From assembly GCA_900318555.1 (NCBI GenBank), contig ONKX01000015.1, positions 1-44,060 of the forward strand: a DNA stretch of 44,060 bases, in the 5' to 3' direction. This document shows positions 25,486 to 34,291 of this stretch, piece by piece (within the stretch, counting starts at the first letter, position 1; every line of letters starts with the position of its first letter). A program made the position numbers and the translations under genes. This stretch comes from an uncultured Prevotellaceae bacterium. Lineage in GTDB: Bacteria; Bacteroidota; Bacteroidia; Bacteroidales; Bacteroidaceae. The notes under the pieces are model-generated. The model had not been told where the DNA came from, searched no databases, and saw nothing but the letters and a program-made list of their open reading frames with translations.

Positions 25486-27087
25486 AATCACGTGCAGTCC
25501 GAGGAATACCATCAATCCGTTCATCAATATCCAGAAGATGGCGAATGGCATCGTCTTGCGCATGATGTCGCCGTCCTGCCCCTCCATGTCACAGGCGGCG
25601 GTAGCGATGGCTATCGATTGCGGCGACAGCAATTTGCCACCCTCCGAACCGGCGCAGTTGGCAGCGGCCAACCAGTTGGTCTCACTACCCGTGACACCGA
25701 AAAACGTGCCTTGGTTCACCAGTCCGAGGTCGCTGGCAGCTGTGGCCTGCAATTTGCCAAAGAGGATGTTCGCATTTGTGGCTGAACCTGTGACGAAGGT
25801 GCCTATCGAACCAATGAGCGGAGCGAAGAACGGGAAGGCGGCGCCGGTAAGCAGTACAAGGCCCTTGGCAATGTCGTTGGTCATACCCGTGTTGTTCATC
25901 AGCATCGCCATAGCTACCAGGCAGCAGATGGTGACCACGGTCTTCTGTAAATTCAGCGTGGTCTTCGCCAACAGCTTCATGAGTTTACCAAACGACATAC
26001 CCTGAATCAAACCGCCAATGACGGCACCGAGGAAGATCATCAAACCAGCGTTCGACAGCCATCCGAACTTAAAGGTGTTGCCGATAACGGGTATGTCGAA
26101 CTTCGTGACGAGCGTGGAATTGAGGAATTCGTTCACGGACGGCACAATCTTGCTTGATATCAGAATGAAGAAGATGATGAGACCATACACGCTCCACGCC
26201 TTCAGCGTCTTGGCGGCACCGAACTTTTTCTTCTCTACATGCACCGTGTCTTTTTCGGCCTCGTGGCGCAGGAACAGCTTGTTGTATAACAGCATGGCAG
26301 CGATAGCGGCTACTGAACCAAGGATAGCAGGGGTCTCAGGACCAATAAAATGAGCGCAGCAGAACTGTACGACGATAGAACAGGTGCCTACGAACAACGC
26401 GATGGTAAGATTCTTGATAATCTTCGTCTTATCAGTCATCATCAAAATGAGGAACGGCGTGATGAAGAACATCAGCGAGAGCTGTAATATAATAAAGGTG
26501 GCGACCTCGCACAATTCCTCAGGTGTCGCCGTACCACTGGCAGCAACCTGATTAGCCAATGTCGTAGCAGGCAGACCCACGGCACCAAAACCTACGGCCA
26601 CGGTGTTCGCGACGAGACAGATAACAGCGGAGAACATGGGCTTAAATCCTAGTCCGATGAGAATTGCTGCCGGGATGGCCACTGCTGTACCGAAGCCGGC
26701 CATGCCTTCAAGTACGCCGCCAAGTCCCCACGTCAACAGTAACACTAACAATCCTTTGTCGCTCGTCATTTGGATAAATTGCGTCTTGATGGTTTCAATC
26801 TCCTTCGTCTCACAAAGAATGTTGTAGCTGAAGATGGCACAAATGATAATCAGGATGATTGGGAAACATGCTTTGAGGAACCCTTCGACCACCGACCACA
26901 GCGTGATGCCGTAAATAGAGGTCTCGGCAAACTTTTCGGGAACAATGCCCATATTCGGTACGGCGAACAGAGCCAGCAGAATGGTGACTACCAGCGTGAC
27001 GATGGCACTGCGGTAACCAGAAACTTTGAAGCCCATCATCAGTACGATGAGCAACACGATTGGGATGACGGAAATTAATGCTGTCAT
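25483..27087 (-). CDS. lctP: L-lactate permease
   Basis: Lactate/proton symporter of the LctP family. 534 residues with about 13 hydrophobic helices; family segments include WGLGGVLEGMAGFGTAVAIPAA (partly cited), FGAVGLPATTL, FVTGSATNANILFGKLQ and SPQSIAIATAACD. It takes up lactate for the LutABC complex encoded directly downstream. Its promoter -7 box lies 45 bases upstream. Confidence 0.95.
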   Translation of the reverse strand: MTALISVIPIVLLIVLMMGFKVSGYRSAIVTLVVTILLALFAVPNMGIVPEKFAETSIYGITLWSVVEGFLKACFPIILIIICAIFSYNILCETKEIETIKTQFIQMTSDKGLLVLLLTWGLGGVLEGMAGFGTAVAIPAAILIGLGFKPMFSAVICLVANTVAVGFGAVGLPATTLANQVAASGTATPEELCEVATFIILQLSLMFFITPFLILMMTDKTKIIKNLTIALFVGTCSIVVQFCCAHFIGPETPAILGSVAAIAAMLLYNKLFLRHEAEKDTVHVEKKKFGAAKTLKAWSVYGLIIFFILISSKIVPSVNEFLNSTLVTKFDIPVIGNTFKFGWLSNAGLMIFLGAVIGGLIQGMSFGKLMKLLAKTTLNLQKTVVTICCLVAMAMLMNNTGMTNDIAKGLVLLTGAAFPFFAPLIGSIGTFVTGSATNANILFGKLQATAASDLGLVNQGTFFGVTGSETNWLAAANCAGSEGGKLLSPQSIAIATAACDMEGQDGDIMRKTMPFAIFWILMNGLMVFLGLHVI

Positions 27088-27131
27088 AGAATTTCTAGTT
27101 ATTTTGCGATTAGTTATTATAGAAGTTTCCG

Positions 27132-27139
27132 CAAATATA
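27132..27139 (-). promoter_or_regulatory. -7 box of lctP-lutABC
   Basis: The minus strand reads TATATTTG, preceded by CG as in the other strong -7 boxes here. No good TTTG at -33, so it may need an activator. Confidence 0.6.
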
Positions 27140-27180
27140 CGAAATATTTCCCGAATACGTAGAAAGATTTTAGTTAAAAA

Positions 27181-28092
27181 TCAAAAATGTTGGACAATTT
27201 GCGGCACGCAATTCTTGATTTCTATCGGGATGGCCTCCGTCGTGACCGTTTCCGGAGTGATTTTTAGTTGTACAATGCACGCCTTGGAGTTTTCAGGTTT
27301 CGATTGGTCGAAGATGAAGTTACCAATACTGTAAAATATGCTATGGCCATCGATTTCCTCGACGTCCTGCAACGTGTGGGTATGGTGGCAGACCAGCATG
27401 TCGGCGCCGGCACGGATAATTTGACGTGCGTCCCACCGTTGGCTGTTGACGGGATGCATCGTATGCTCACCGCCCCAGTGCAACGACACGATGATGACGG
27501 CGGTGGAATCAGCTTTGCGTAAACGGTGGATGCGATTCAAAAGTGAGTCCATTGGTTCTTGGCTGACGCATGGCTTGTCGGGTAAATACGCATAGTTTTC
27601 GAGTGCCAAACGTAACGATGGTATCAACCAGACATTCCTTGGTGTTTTGCTTAACAGTATAGGTTCTGCGGCTTCGGTCATGTTGGCACCGGCTCCGATG
27701 GGTGTCATGCCAGCACCGATGATGTTTTGTTTTGTATCCAGCAGTCCTTCGCGGCCTTGGTCGATACTGTGGTTATTGGCTAAATTCAGATGTGTGATGC
27801 CATGTCTTTTCAACGCCTCTAACCATTCGGGTTCACCACGGAAGATGTATAGTTTCTGCACCGGTGACTGAATCTTCGTCGCGGGACATTCGAGATTACC
27901 GACGACGACCTGTGCGGAACGGAAAATGGAATCGACCCCTGATGAGAACAGGTGGTCGACTCCATGTTGGTTTATCACACGGCGCACCCCGCGATCAAGC
28001 AGGATGTCGCCGGTGAATACAATGTTGAGCGTGTCGGCATGGCATACCGACACCACAATGCTAACAGCCAGAAGAATAAAATACTTCCTCAT
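27181..28092 (-). CDS. CapA-family metallophosphatase-like secreted protein
   Basis: 303 residues. A signal peptide (MRKYFILLAVSIVVSVCHA, no lipobox) is followed by the CapA/PgsA motifs VFTGDILLDRG, VVGNLECPAT, NLANNHSIDQG, VSLHWGGEHTMHP and VCHHTHTLQDVE...YSIGNFIFDQ. CapA proteins are linked to poly-gamma-glutamate export, but many are anchored phosphatase-like proteins of unknown role, and no pgsBC genes are nearby. The start overlaps the end of the DUF3160 gene by 32 bases on the same strand. Confidence 0.85.
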   Translation of the reverse strand: MRKYFILLAVSIVVSVCHADTLNIVFTGDILLDRGVRRVINQHGVDHLFSSGVDSIFRSAQVVVGNLECPATKIQSPVQKLYIFRGEPEWLEALKRHGITHLNLANNHSIDQGREGLLDTKQNIIGAGMTPIGAGANMTEAAEPILLSKTPRNVWLIPSLRLALENYAYLPDKPCVSQEPMDSLLNRIHRLRKADSTAVIIVSLHWGGEHTMHPVNSQRWDARQIIRAGADMLVCHHTHTLQDVEEIDGHSIFYSIGNFIFDQSKPENSKACIVQLKITPETVTTEAIPIEIKNCVPQIVQHF

Positions 28093-30487
28093 TCGGTTCC
28101 GGCATCTTTTTCAGCGGCACGACGATGTCCTTCATCCATTCGGGAACGCCCTTGCGCGGATTCGTCTCCAACTGCTTCTGCCACTCTTCATCTGTGAGGC
28201 GTGGCTCATCAATGGGCTGGATGAATTCACGATAGCTCAGCACGGCACCGCGTGTCAAATAGAGATAGCCGCCCATCTCCACCACGACATAGATTTCGTC
28301 GGCATCGCCCACAGCCTCGAAGAGGATGCTCTTCGCGTCGTTGTTGTCGGCATTGGCGGTGTAAACGTCAGCCACCACGGCGACCTTCTTGTCCGCACCT
28401 TGAACGTCGGACCAACCATACAACTCTTGGTTAGGCATACGCAACAGGTCGAGGGATATATTCTCGAACGCGGCACCAATATAACCTATCTGGTCGTACT
28501 CCTCGTCGCTGAGACTCTTCCCTTCAAGTTCCTTCTCACTGACGCGCAACAGGAATGTCACCTCCTCGTTGATGCGTTCTGTGGCATCCTTGATCTTCTC
28601 GGTCATCATGTCTTCGTCGTTCAGCAACTTCGCTGTGTTCTTCAGCAGTTCGATGGCTTTCTTCCAGAACTTTACATTCGGCTCGACATAGCCCTTTACC
28701 AGAGGCTCGGGGGGACCGCCACCACCACACTCGGCACCCATCGGTTGCTTGGCATATAGGATGGCGTCATGTTTCAGTTCAGCCCACGATGCGAGGGCGG
28801 CATTCAAGTCCTTCTTGCTCCAAGCCGGATTCACCATGAAGTACGGCGCATCATCGCCCTTGTTGTCGTTTAGTACTTTCAGCGTCTGCATCCACTGGGT
28901 GATGATGGTCTCCGTCCAGTCAATTTCACCCATGCGTTTCCTCATTTTCTCCAGTGTCGGCAACAGTGGTTTCCATGCGGTCTGCTCGTCCTTTAGGATT
29001 TGTTCTGCAACTGCAACACCCATGGCAGCCATGAAGTCCACTCCCTTTGGTGTCGCACGCTGGGGTGGGATGTTCTCATAGTCTACCATCTCCTGTAAAA
29101 CTTCTGCATCGGGTTGGTAACGCTGCGGCATGACGTTGATCTTGTTGTGGCTTGTCTTTTCGAACTTCGGACGGATGCGCGTCTGCTTGTTGCCAATCTC
29201 GTTCAGCTTTGCCGTAATCTTCGCGATGGCGTCATCGTTATGCATGAGATCCTCCATCTGCAAACCTGTCTTCTCGACTTCAGCCATTACCTGCGGCAGA
29301 CTTAAATTGTCCGATTCGCCCATCAGGAACGTGATAAACTGGTTCAAACGGTCGTAATTTTTCTTTGCAGAACTATTCAACTTCAGAGCACAGGCCTGTT
29401 GAATGGCAGCGAGCACCTCGTCGTTGTGGTTCGTACCGAATGGTACGCTCTGCAACCACATCATACCGCGGAAATACCGCTGGAGCTTTTCACTTCGTGT
29501 ATAGTGCCCGCGCGGACGGAAGAGACTATAACTGAAAAGGATATCCTTGTAGTCTTGCATGAAATTGCTGGGAGCGTCGACGGCGTTCATGACCTTCTCA
29601 ACTTCCTCTACGTCGATGTCGCCCTTCTCCCGTGCAAAGATGTAATCGCCCGTGAACAACTTGTAGGCAATGTTATAGAACGCTGCATTATGATGCGCCA
29701 CAGCGTTGATCCTCTCGTCGAAACCCGACCAGCGCTCCATATTGTACAGCATCTCGTGCATGTCGCGACAGAACCGTATCATCATTGGCAGCAACTTATT
29801 CTCTTCCACCTCGCGCAGCATGCAGTCAATATACAAATGGTACAGCTGCAAATACAGATCAGTGGTCACGAAACTCGGGAAGTCGCTGTAGTCGTTCTGC
29901 TCGTACACATGGAACAACTGCGAGTGGTTTGATGGCACGATGGCGAAACCTTCTTCAGCGAGTTTCTGACACAATGTGGTATCGAAATCCTTCAACTGCG
30001 TCGGATTCAGCAGATTCGTCATGTTTACGCGCAAACCTTCTTCCACCGCGAAGTTCTGCTTCTTCAATTCGTCCTCGCGTTCTTTCAGGCGATTCATGAA
30101 CGCCGTCTCCTGCTCGTTATACGTCACCAGCTTCTGTTCGTCGATGGCTCGCATGTAGGCATCGCGCCAACTCTCATTGTCCTTACTCTCGAAAGGTTGC
30201 ATCCTTGCGTCGAGATCGTACATCAGCGAGTCGTACCACGTGGTATTCTCAAAAATACCGCGCAGATAGGAGTCCTTGAAAGGATAGCCCTTCTGTGCTG
30301 CGGGAGCATTGCGTAGGATACGCAGGTCGCTTAGGTTTAATCCGGAAACATCCATGCCGTAGTCGATACTGTCCCCCAGTTTCTCCACGTCGATGGTCGA
30401 TACCGGCATTTGTACTACACTTTGTTTCTGGCTGCAGGCTGCGATTAAGCCCGCCACGCATGCCAACAAAAAAACTTTTCTTTTCAT
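28061..30487 (-). CDS. DUF3160 lipoprotein
   Basis: 808 residues with a lipoprotein signal (GLIAAC, Cys18), so it is exported and lipid-anchored. The body has the long helical DUF3160 domain: FVTTDLYLQLYHLYIDCMLR, YTRSEKLQRYFRGMMW and a Gly-rich AECGGGGPPEP near residue 580. Function unknown to me. It overlaps the upstream small gene by 4 bases and the CapA gene by 32 bases, suggesting one three-gene transcript of exported proteins. Confidence 0.85.
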   Translation of the reverse strand: MKRKVFLLACVAGLIAACSQKQSVVQMPVSTIDVEKLGDSIDYGMDVSGLNLSDLRILRNAPAAQKGYPFKDSYLRGIFENTTWYDSLMYDLDARMQPFESKDNESWRDAYMRAIDEQKLVTYNEQETAFMNRLKEREDELKKQNFAVEEGLRVNMTNLLNPTQLKDFDTTLCQKLAEEGFAIVPSNHSQLFHVYEQNDYSDFPSFVTTDLYLQLYHLYIDCMLREVEENKLLPMMIRFCRDMHEMLYNMERWSGFDERINAVAHHNAAFYNIAYKLFTGDYIFAREKGDIDVEEVEKVMNAVDAPSNFMQDYKDILFSYSLFRPRGHYTRSEKLQRYFRGMMWLQSVPFGTNHNDEVLAAIQQACALKLNSSAKKNYDRLNQFITFLMGESDNLSLPQVMAEVEKTGLQMEDLMHNDDAIAKITAKLNEIGNKQTRIRPKFEKTSHNKINVMPQRYQPDAEVLQEMVDYENIPPQRATPKGVDFMAAMGVAVAEQILKDEQTAWKPLLPTLEKMRKRMGEIDWTETIITQWMQTLKVLNDNKGDDAPYFMVNPAWSKKDLNAALASWAELKHDAILYAKQPMGAECGGGGPPEPLVKGYVEPNVKFWKKAIELLKNTAKLLNDEDMMTEKIKDATERINEEVTFLLRVSEKELEGKSLSDEEYDQIGYIGAAFENISLDLLRMPNQELYGWSDVQGADKKVAVVADVYTANADNNDAKSILFEAVGDADEIYVVVEMGGYLYLTRGAVLSYREFIQPIDEPRLTDEEWQKQLETNPRKGVPEWMKDIVVPLKKMPEPNEEVFYSSGC

Positions 30488-30951
30488 CGGTTCAAGGTTT
30501 TTATTGCTGTTTCTTTATCTACACCTTTTATAATATAATGGTCAAAAACCATTCCAAAACCACCCCACACGTAGTCGGACACAACATATTGTCCGTCGGT
30601 GGTACGTTCCTGTGCTCGTATTTTGCCGTCGACATAACGGAAATCCTCAAGTTCGCCACCGAGTTTCGAACCTAACCACAGCGGACGCGCCTTGCCGTTC
30701 ACATCCTTGAAGATAAAGATGCGGCGCGCCTTTTCGGGATAAAACCGCGTGCCTTTCACCACACCGACAATGGCATCGGTTCGTCCGTCACCATCCACGT
30801 CGCCCGTCTGATACTGGTAGATGGGGTAGGGCAGTCGCCAACTGTTCAACCAGTACAGACTGTCGTGCTCCTTACGCAGTTCGAAGGTCTGTGCTACACA
30901 AATCATCATGCAGAACAACACGAAAAAGATGGTCAATAAGCGTAAGTTCAT
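30484..30951 (-). CDS. Small secreted FG-GAP/VCBS-like protein
   Basis: The ATG at 30951 is chosen because the -7 box (30976-30983) lies behind the upstream alternative start at 30978. 155 residues: signal peptide (MNLRLLTIFFVLFCMMICVAQ), then a YQTGDVDGDGRTDAIVGVVKG motif like a calcium-binding FG-GAP repeat, with IFIFKDVNGKARPLWLGS. Probably a small beta-rich periplasmic or surface protein; function unknown. First gene of the run with DUF3160 and CapA. Confidence 0.75.
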   Translation of the reverse strand: MNLRLLTIFFVLFCMMICVAQTFELRKEHDSLYWLNSWRLPYPIYQYQTGDVDGDGRTDAIVGVVKGTRFYPEKARRIFIFKDVNGKARPLWLGSKLGGELEDFRYVDGKIRAQERTTDGQYVVSDYVWGGFGMVFDHYIIKGVDKETAIKTLNR

Positions 30952-30975
30952 AGCGCTGGTAGGTTTCTTTGCCTG

Positions 30976-31034
30976 CAAATATACGAAAAAATCCTAAAAT
31001 AGAATGCTTGATACGAATTTTTTTCGTATATTTG
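30976..31034. promoter_or_regulatory. Mirror-image divergent promoters
   Basis: CAAATATACGAAAAAA (30976-30991) and its exact reverse complement (31019-31034) form a 16-bp inverted repeat with a 27-base centre. Each arm holds a TATATTTG -7 box, firing left into the secreted-protein run and right into the D-lactate dehydrogenase. Confidence 0.75.
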
Positions 31035-31073
31035 CTCACAAAATTGAAATCTAACTAAAAAACTAAGCGCCCT

Positions 31074-34000
31074 ATGCTGAACGAATTCCTATCTGAATTG
31101 CGGCAAGTGTTGCCCTCAGACCGTATCTACACCGACGAACTCCGTACTCTTGGCTGGGGTACCGACGCCAGTTTCTACCGGCAGATTCCAAAGGTTGTCA
31201 TCCGAAGTGACGGCGAGGAGGAAGTGTCACACATCCTCGCACTATGCCACAAACATCATCTTCCGGTGACGTTCCGTGCTGCGGGTACATCCCTCTCGGG
31301 ACAGTCATGCACCGACAGCGTACTCCTCGTTGCGGGTAAACACTGGGAGAAGTACACCCTTTCGGACGATGACGTCATCACATTGCAACCGGGTGTCGTC
31401 GGGGCTCGCGTTAACGAGATTTTAAAGCCCTATGGTCGTGTGTTCCCGCCCGACCCGGCGTCGATAGGCTCGGCGATGGTAGGTGGCATTGTCGTCAACA
31501 ACGCCTCGGGCATGAACTGCGGTGTCCATGCCAATAGCGACCGCATGCTCATCTCAGCACGCATCATCCTAGCTGATGGTACCGTGCTCGATACCGACGA
31601 GGTAGGCAGTCGCGAGGAATTTGAACGTACCCATCCCGAGTTCCTTGCCCGTATCAAGGCCTTGCGCGACCGTGTGCGTGCCGACAAGGATCTTGCCGAA
31701 CGCATCAAGAAAAAATACAGTATCAAGAACGTTACCGGACTGAATCTCCGCCCACTCATTGCTTATGACGACCCGTTCGACATCATCGCCCACAGCATTG
31801 TCGGTTCGGAAGGTACACTGGCGTTCCTTTCTGAGGTGACCATGAAGACCCTGAAGGACTATCCTTTCAAGGCCTCGGCAATGGTTTACTTCATGACGAT
31901 GAAGGAAAGCTGTGAAGCCGTGGTCGCAATGAAGAAACTGAAGGCGGGCGACGAGGATCTCGCCATGAGTGCCGAGAACCTGATGGTAAAATCAGCCGAG
32001 ATGCTCGACTACAAGTCCCTCTCGTCCGTCGACGACCCTGTATTCCTCCAATACAAAGCCGACGTCGATGCAGGTAAGATAGAGGGCGTCGAGCCTGGCG
32101 ACTACCACAACCTGACGGCCATCCTCACTGAAACCAAGGCCATCACCCACGAGCAACTGCTCCAAAAGATTGCGAAGATTAAGGAGTGTCTGGGACAGTT
32201 CAAGCTCTATATACCTGCCGATTGCGCGCCACACTCAGACCTTCAGGTCGGAGAATTCACCGAAGACCCTGCAGTTTATGGCAAGTATTGGGCCATCCGC
32301 TCTGGCATCTTCCCCAGCGTGGGCGGCACCCGTCCCGTCGGTACGTCATGCCTCATCGAGGATGTCGCCTTCCCCATTGAGTCCCTCCCCGAGGCAACGG
32401 TCAAATTGCAAAAACTTATTGCCGATCACGGCTATGACGATGCCTGCATCTATGGTCACGCCTTCGAGGGTAACTACCACTTCATCCTCAATCAGAGCTT
32501 TGCCGACGAACACGAGGTAGCCCGCTATGCTGAAATGATGCGTGATGTGGCCAAGCTTGTCGTCGAGGAATACGACGGCTCGCTGAAGGCCGAACACGGC
32601 ACGGGCCGTAACATGGCACCGTTCGTGAAGTACGAATGGGGCGACAAGGCTTACGAGGTGATGAAGGAACTGAAGGACATCTTCGACCCAGACGGCCTGC
32701 TGAACCGTGGTGTCATCTTTAACGATGACCCTGACTGTTTCATCAAGTGTCTCAAACCTCTGCCCGTTCTCGACTACGACTTCGATGCGGTTCCCGACGG
32801 CGGTCACTATCTCATGGACCCGTCGCTCTCCACTGCCGAGGAAACCATCGAACAGGTGAAACGCGCCAACAAATGTATCGAGTGCGGCTTCTGCGAGGTC
32901 AACTGCATGTCGTGCGGTCTCACGCTCTCCAGTCGCATGCGCATCGCCGTCCAGCGCGAAATCCGCCACCTTACCGCGCAGTTACGAGTGGGCGGCGATT
33001 CGGTCGCCGCCATCCAGGACCGCCTAACCACGCTGAAAAAGCAGTATAAATACTACGGTGACCAGACCTGTGCTACCGACGGCTTGTGTTCGACGTCCTG
33101 CCCGATGAAGATCAACACCGGCGAACTGACGCACCTGATTCGTCAGATGGATATGAACGAGAGTCCTATAGGATATAAGATTGGTGAGTTTGCAGCTAAT
33201 CACATGGCTGGCATCAAGAGCGGTCTGCGTGTTGTCCTCGACGTTGCCCACACCGCTCACCTCACCCTCGGTCCCTCCCTCATGTCCAGCGTCTGCCGTG
33301 GTATGAACAAGATGGGTCTGCCTCTTTGGACCACCGCCATGCCGAAGAAAAAACGTCAGCCGAAGCCATCGGATTTGACTCAATTCATCATTGAAAAGTC
33401 CATACCTCATCCCTCTGACGTCAGCCATCAGACATCTGACCTCAAGGTCGTATATTTCCCCTCTTGCATCAACCAAACCATGGGCCAGTCGAAGAGTGGC
33501 GGCAAGATTCACGACCTTGTCGATGAGGTCATTCAACTCATGGCGAAAGCCGGCTACGAGGTGATTTTCCCCGAGGGTATGGAGCGCATGTGCTGCGGGC
33601 AAATCTGGGAATCGAAAGGTATGCTCGACATTGCCGACCGCAAGAGTGCCGAACTCGAAACAGCCCTTTGGAAAGCCAGCGAAGAGGGTAAATACCCCGT
33701 TCTCTGCGCACAGAGTCCATGCTTACATAGAATGAAGAAGGTTATGGGTGAGCGAGAGCAGAGTGATGCTTGCATCGACTCTGCCGAGCGTGAAGAAGCT
33801 CGCCCGAAGGGCAAGGTCATGCATAAGATGAAGCTCTACGAGCCTGCCGAGTTTATCATGAAATATCTCGTCGACCGCCTCGACTTCCATCCTATCGACC
33901 GTCATATCGCCCTGCATTTGACGTGTTCGACACGACAGATGGGCGTCGACAAGGACATGATAGCACTTGCAAAGCTATGCTCTAACAACGTCTTCCTCCC

Positions 34001-34226
34001 CGAGGGCGTCGGTTGTTGTGGATTTGCAGGCGACCGCGGCTTCACGTTCCCCGAACTGAACAAGTACGGTCTCCGCAAACTCCGTCCGCAAATCGAGGCC
34101 AACCACATCGAGGTGGGCTATAGCAATAGCCGCACCTGCGAAATTGGTCTGGAAACGAACTCCGGCATTCCGTATATGAGTATCGTCTATCTCGTCAACG
34201 AGTGTACAACAGCAAAGAAGGTCTGA
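31074..34226 (+). CDS. FAD-linked D-lactate dehydrogenase/glycolate oxidase-type protein with Fe-S domains
   Basis: 1050 residues. An N-terminal FAD_binding_4 domain (VTFRAAGTSLSGQS, about 65-78; PPDPASIGSAMVGGIVVNNASG) is followed by an FAD-oxidase C domain ending in EHGTGRNMAPF. Then come two 4Fe-4S motifs (CIECGFCEVNCMSCG and CATDGLCSTSCPMK, about 600-680) and two CCG domains (CCGQIWES, CCGFAGDRGF). This fused GlcD-GlpC layout is that of the respiratory D-lactate dehydrogenase family. Two linkers look foreign: VGGDSVAAI (coded by a hairpin) and SDVSHQTSDL (coded by a CAGCCATCAG repeat). The stop codon is inside a 12-bp hairpin. With lctP-lutABC 4 kb away, both lactate isomers can be oxidised. 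Confidence 0.88.
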   Translation: MLNEFLSELRQVLPSDRIYTDELRTLGWGTDASFYRQIPKVVIRSDGEEEVSHILALCHKHHLPVTFRAAGTSLSGQSCTDSVLLVAGKHWEKYTLSDDDVITLQPGVVGARVNEILKPYGRVFPPDPASIGSAMVGGIVVNNASGMNCGVHANSDRMLISARIILADGTVLDTDEVGSREEFERTHPEFLARIKALRDRVRADKDLAERIKKKYSIKNVTGLNLRPLIAYDDPFDIIAHSIVGSEGTLAFLSEVTMKTLKDYPFKASAMVYFMTMKESCEAVVAMKKLKAGDEDLAMSAENLMVKSAEMLDYKSLSSVDDPVFLQYKADVDAGKIEGVEPGDYHNLTAILTETKAITHEQLLQKIAKIKECLGQFKLYIPADCAPHSDLQVGEFTEDPAVYGKYWAIRSGIFPSVGGTRPVGTSCLIEDVAFPIESLPEATVKLQKLIADHGYDDACIYGHAFEGNYHFILNQSFADEHEVARYAEMMRDVAKLVVEEYDGSLKAEHGTGRNMAPFVKYEWGDKAYEVMKELKDIFDPDGLLNRGVIFNDDPDCFIKCLKPLPVLDYDFDAVPDGGHYLMDPSLSTAEETIEQVKRANKCIECGFCEVNCMSCGLTLSSRMRIAVQREIRHLTAQLRVGGDSVAAIQDRLTTLKKQYKYYGDQTCATDGLCSTSCPMKINTGELTHLIRQMDMNESPIGYKIGEFAANHMAGIKSGLRVVLDVAHTAHLTLGPSLMSSVCRGMNKMGLPLWTTAMPKKKRQPKPSDLTQFIIEKSIPHPSDVSHQTSDLKVVYFPSCINQTMGQSKSGGKIHDLVDEVIQLMAKAGYEVIFPEGMERMCCGQIWESKGMLDIADRKSAELETALWKASEEGKYPVLCAQSPCLHRMKKVMGEREQSDACIDSAEREEARPKGKVMHKMKLYEPAEFIMKYLVDRLDFHPIDRHIALHLTCSTRQMGVDKDMIALAKLCSNNVFLPEGVGCCGFAGDRGFTFPELNKYGLRKLRPQIEANHIEVGYSNSRTCEIGLETNSGIPYMSIVYLVNECTTAKKV
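32990..33010 (+). repeat. 21-base GGCGATTC hairpin, coding copy
   Basis: The arms GCGGCGA and TCGCCGC surround TTCGG. It is base-for-base identical over 21 bases to 34247-34267. Here it is translated (VGGDSVAA) in the linker between the two 4Fe-4S motifs. Confidence 0.85.
33411..33446 (+). repeat. CAGCCATCAGACATC-type repeat inside the D-lactate dehydrogenase
   Basis: Imperfect 7-8 base units (CTGACGT, CAGCCAT, CAGACAT, CTGACCT), read in frame as SDVSHQTSDLK, at the linker before the CCG domains (VVYFPSC). Related to the tract in tsaE. Confidence 0.7.
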
Positions 34227-34242
34227 TTTTATCAGACCTTCT
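34216..34242 (+). terminator. Stop-codon hairpin of the D-lactate dehydrogenase gene
   Basis: AGAAGGTCTGAT (34216-34227) and ATCAGACCTTCT (34231-34242) form a perfect 12-bp stem with a 3-base loop; the TGA stop is in the left arm. No T-run follows directly, so it may protect the 3' end together with the next hairpin. Confidence 0.6.
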
Positions 34243-34246
34243 CCGC

Positions 34247-34276
34247 GGGCGGCGATTCGGTCGCCGCTCTATTTTT
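34247..34276 (+). terminator. Terminator made of the 21-base hairpin repeat
   Basis: Same hairpin as 32990-33010 (stem GCGGCGA/TCGCCGC, loop TTCGG), here followed by CTATTTTTAT. It could serve as the terminator of the dehydrogenase gene. Confidence 0.65.
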
Positions 34277-34291
34277 ATCGTCTTTTCACTA

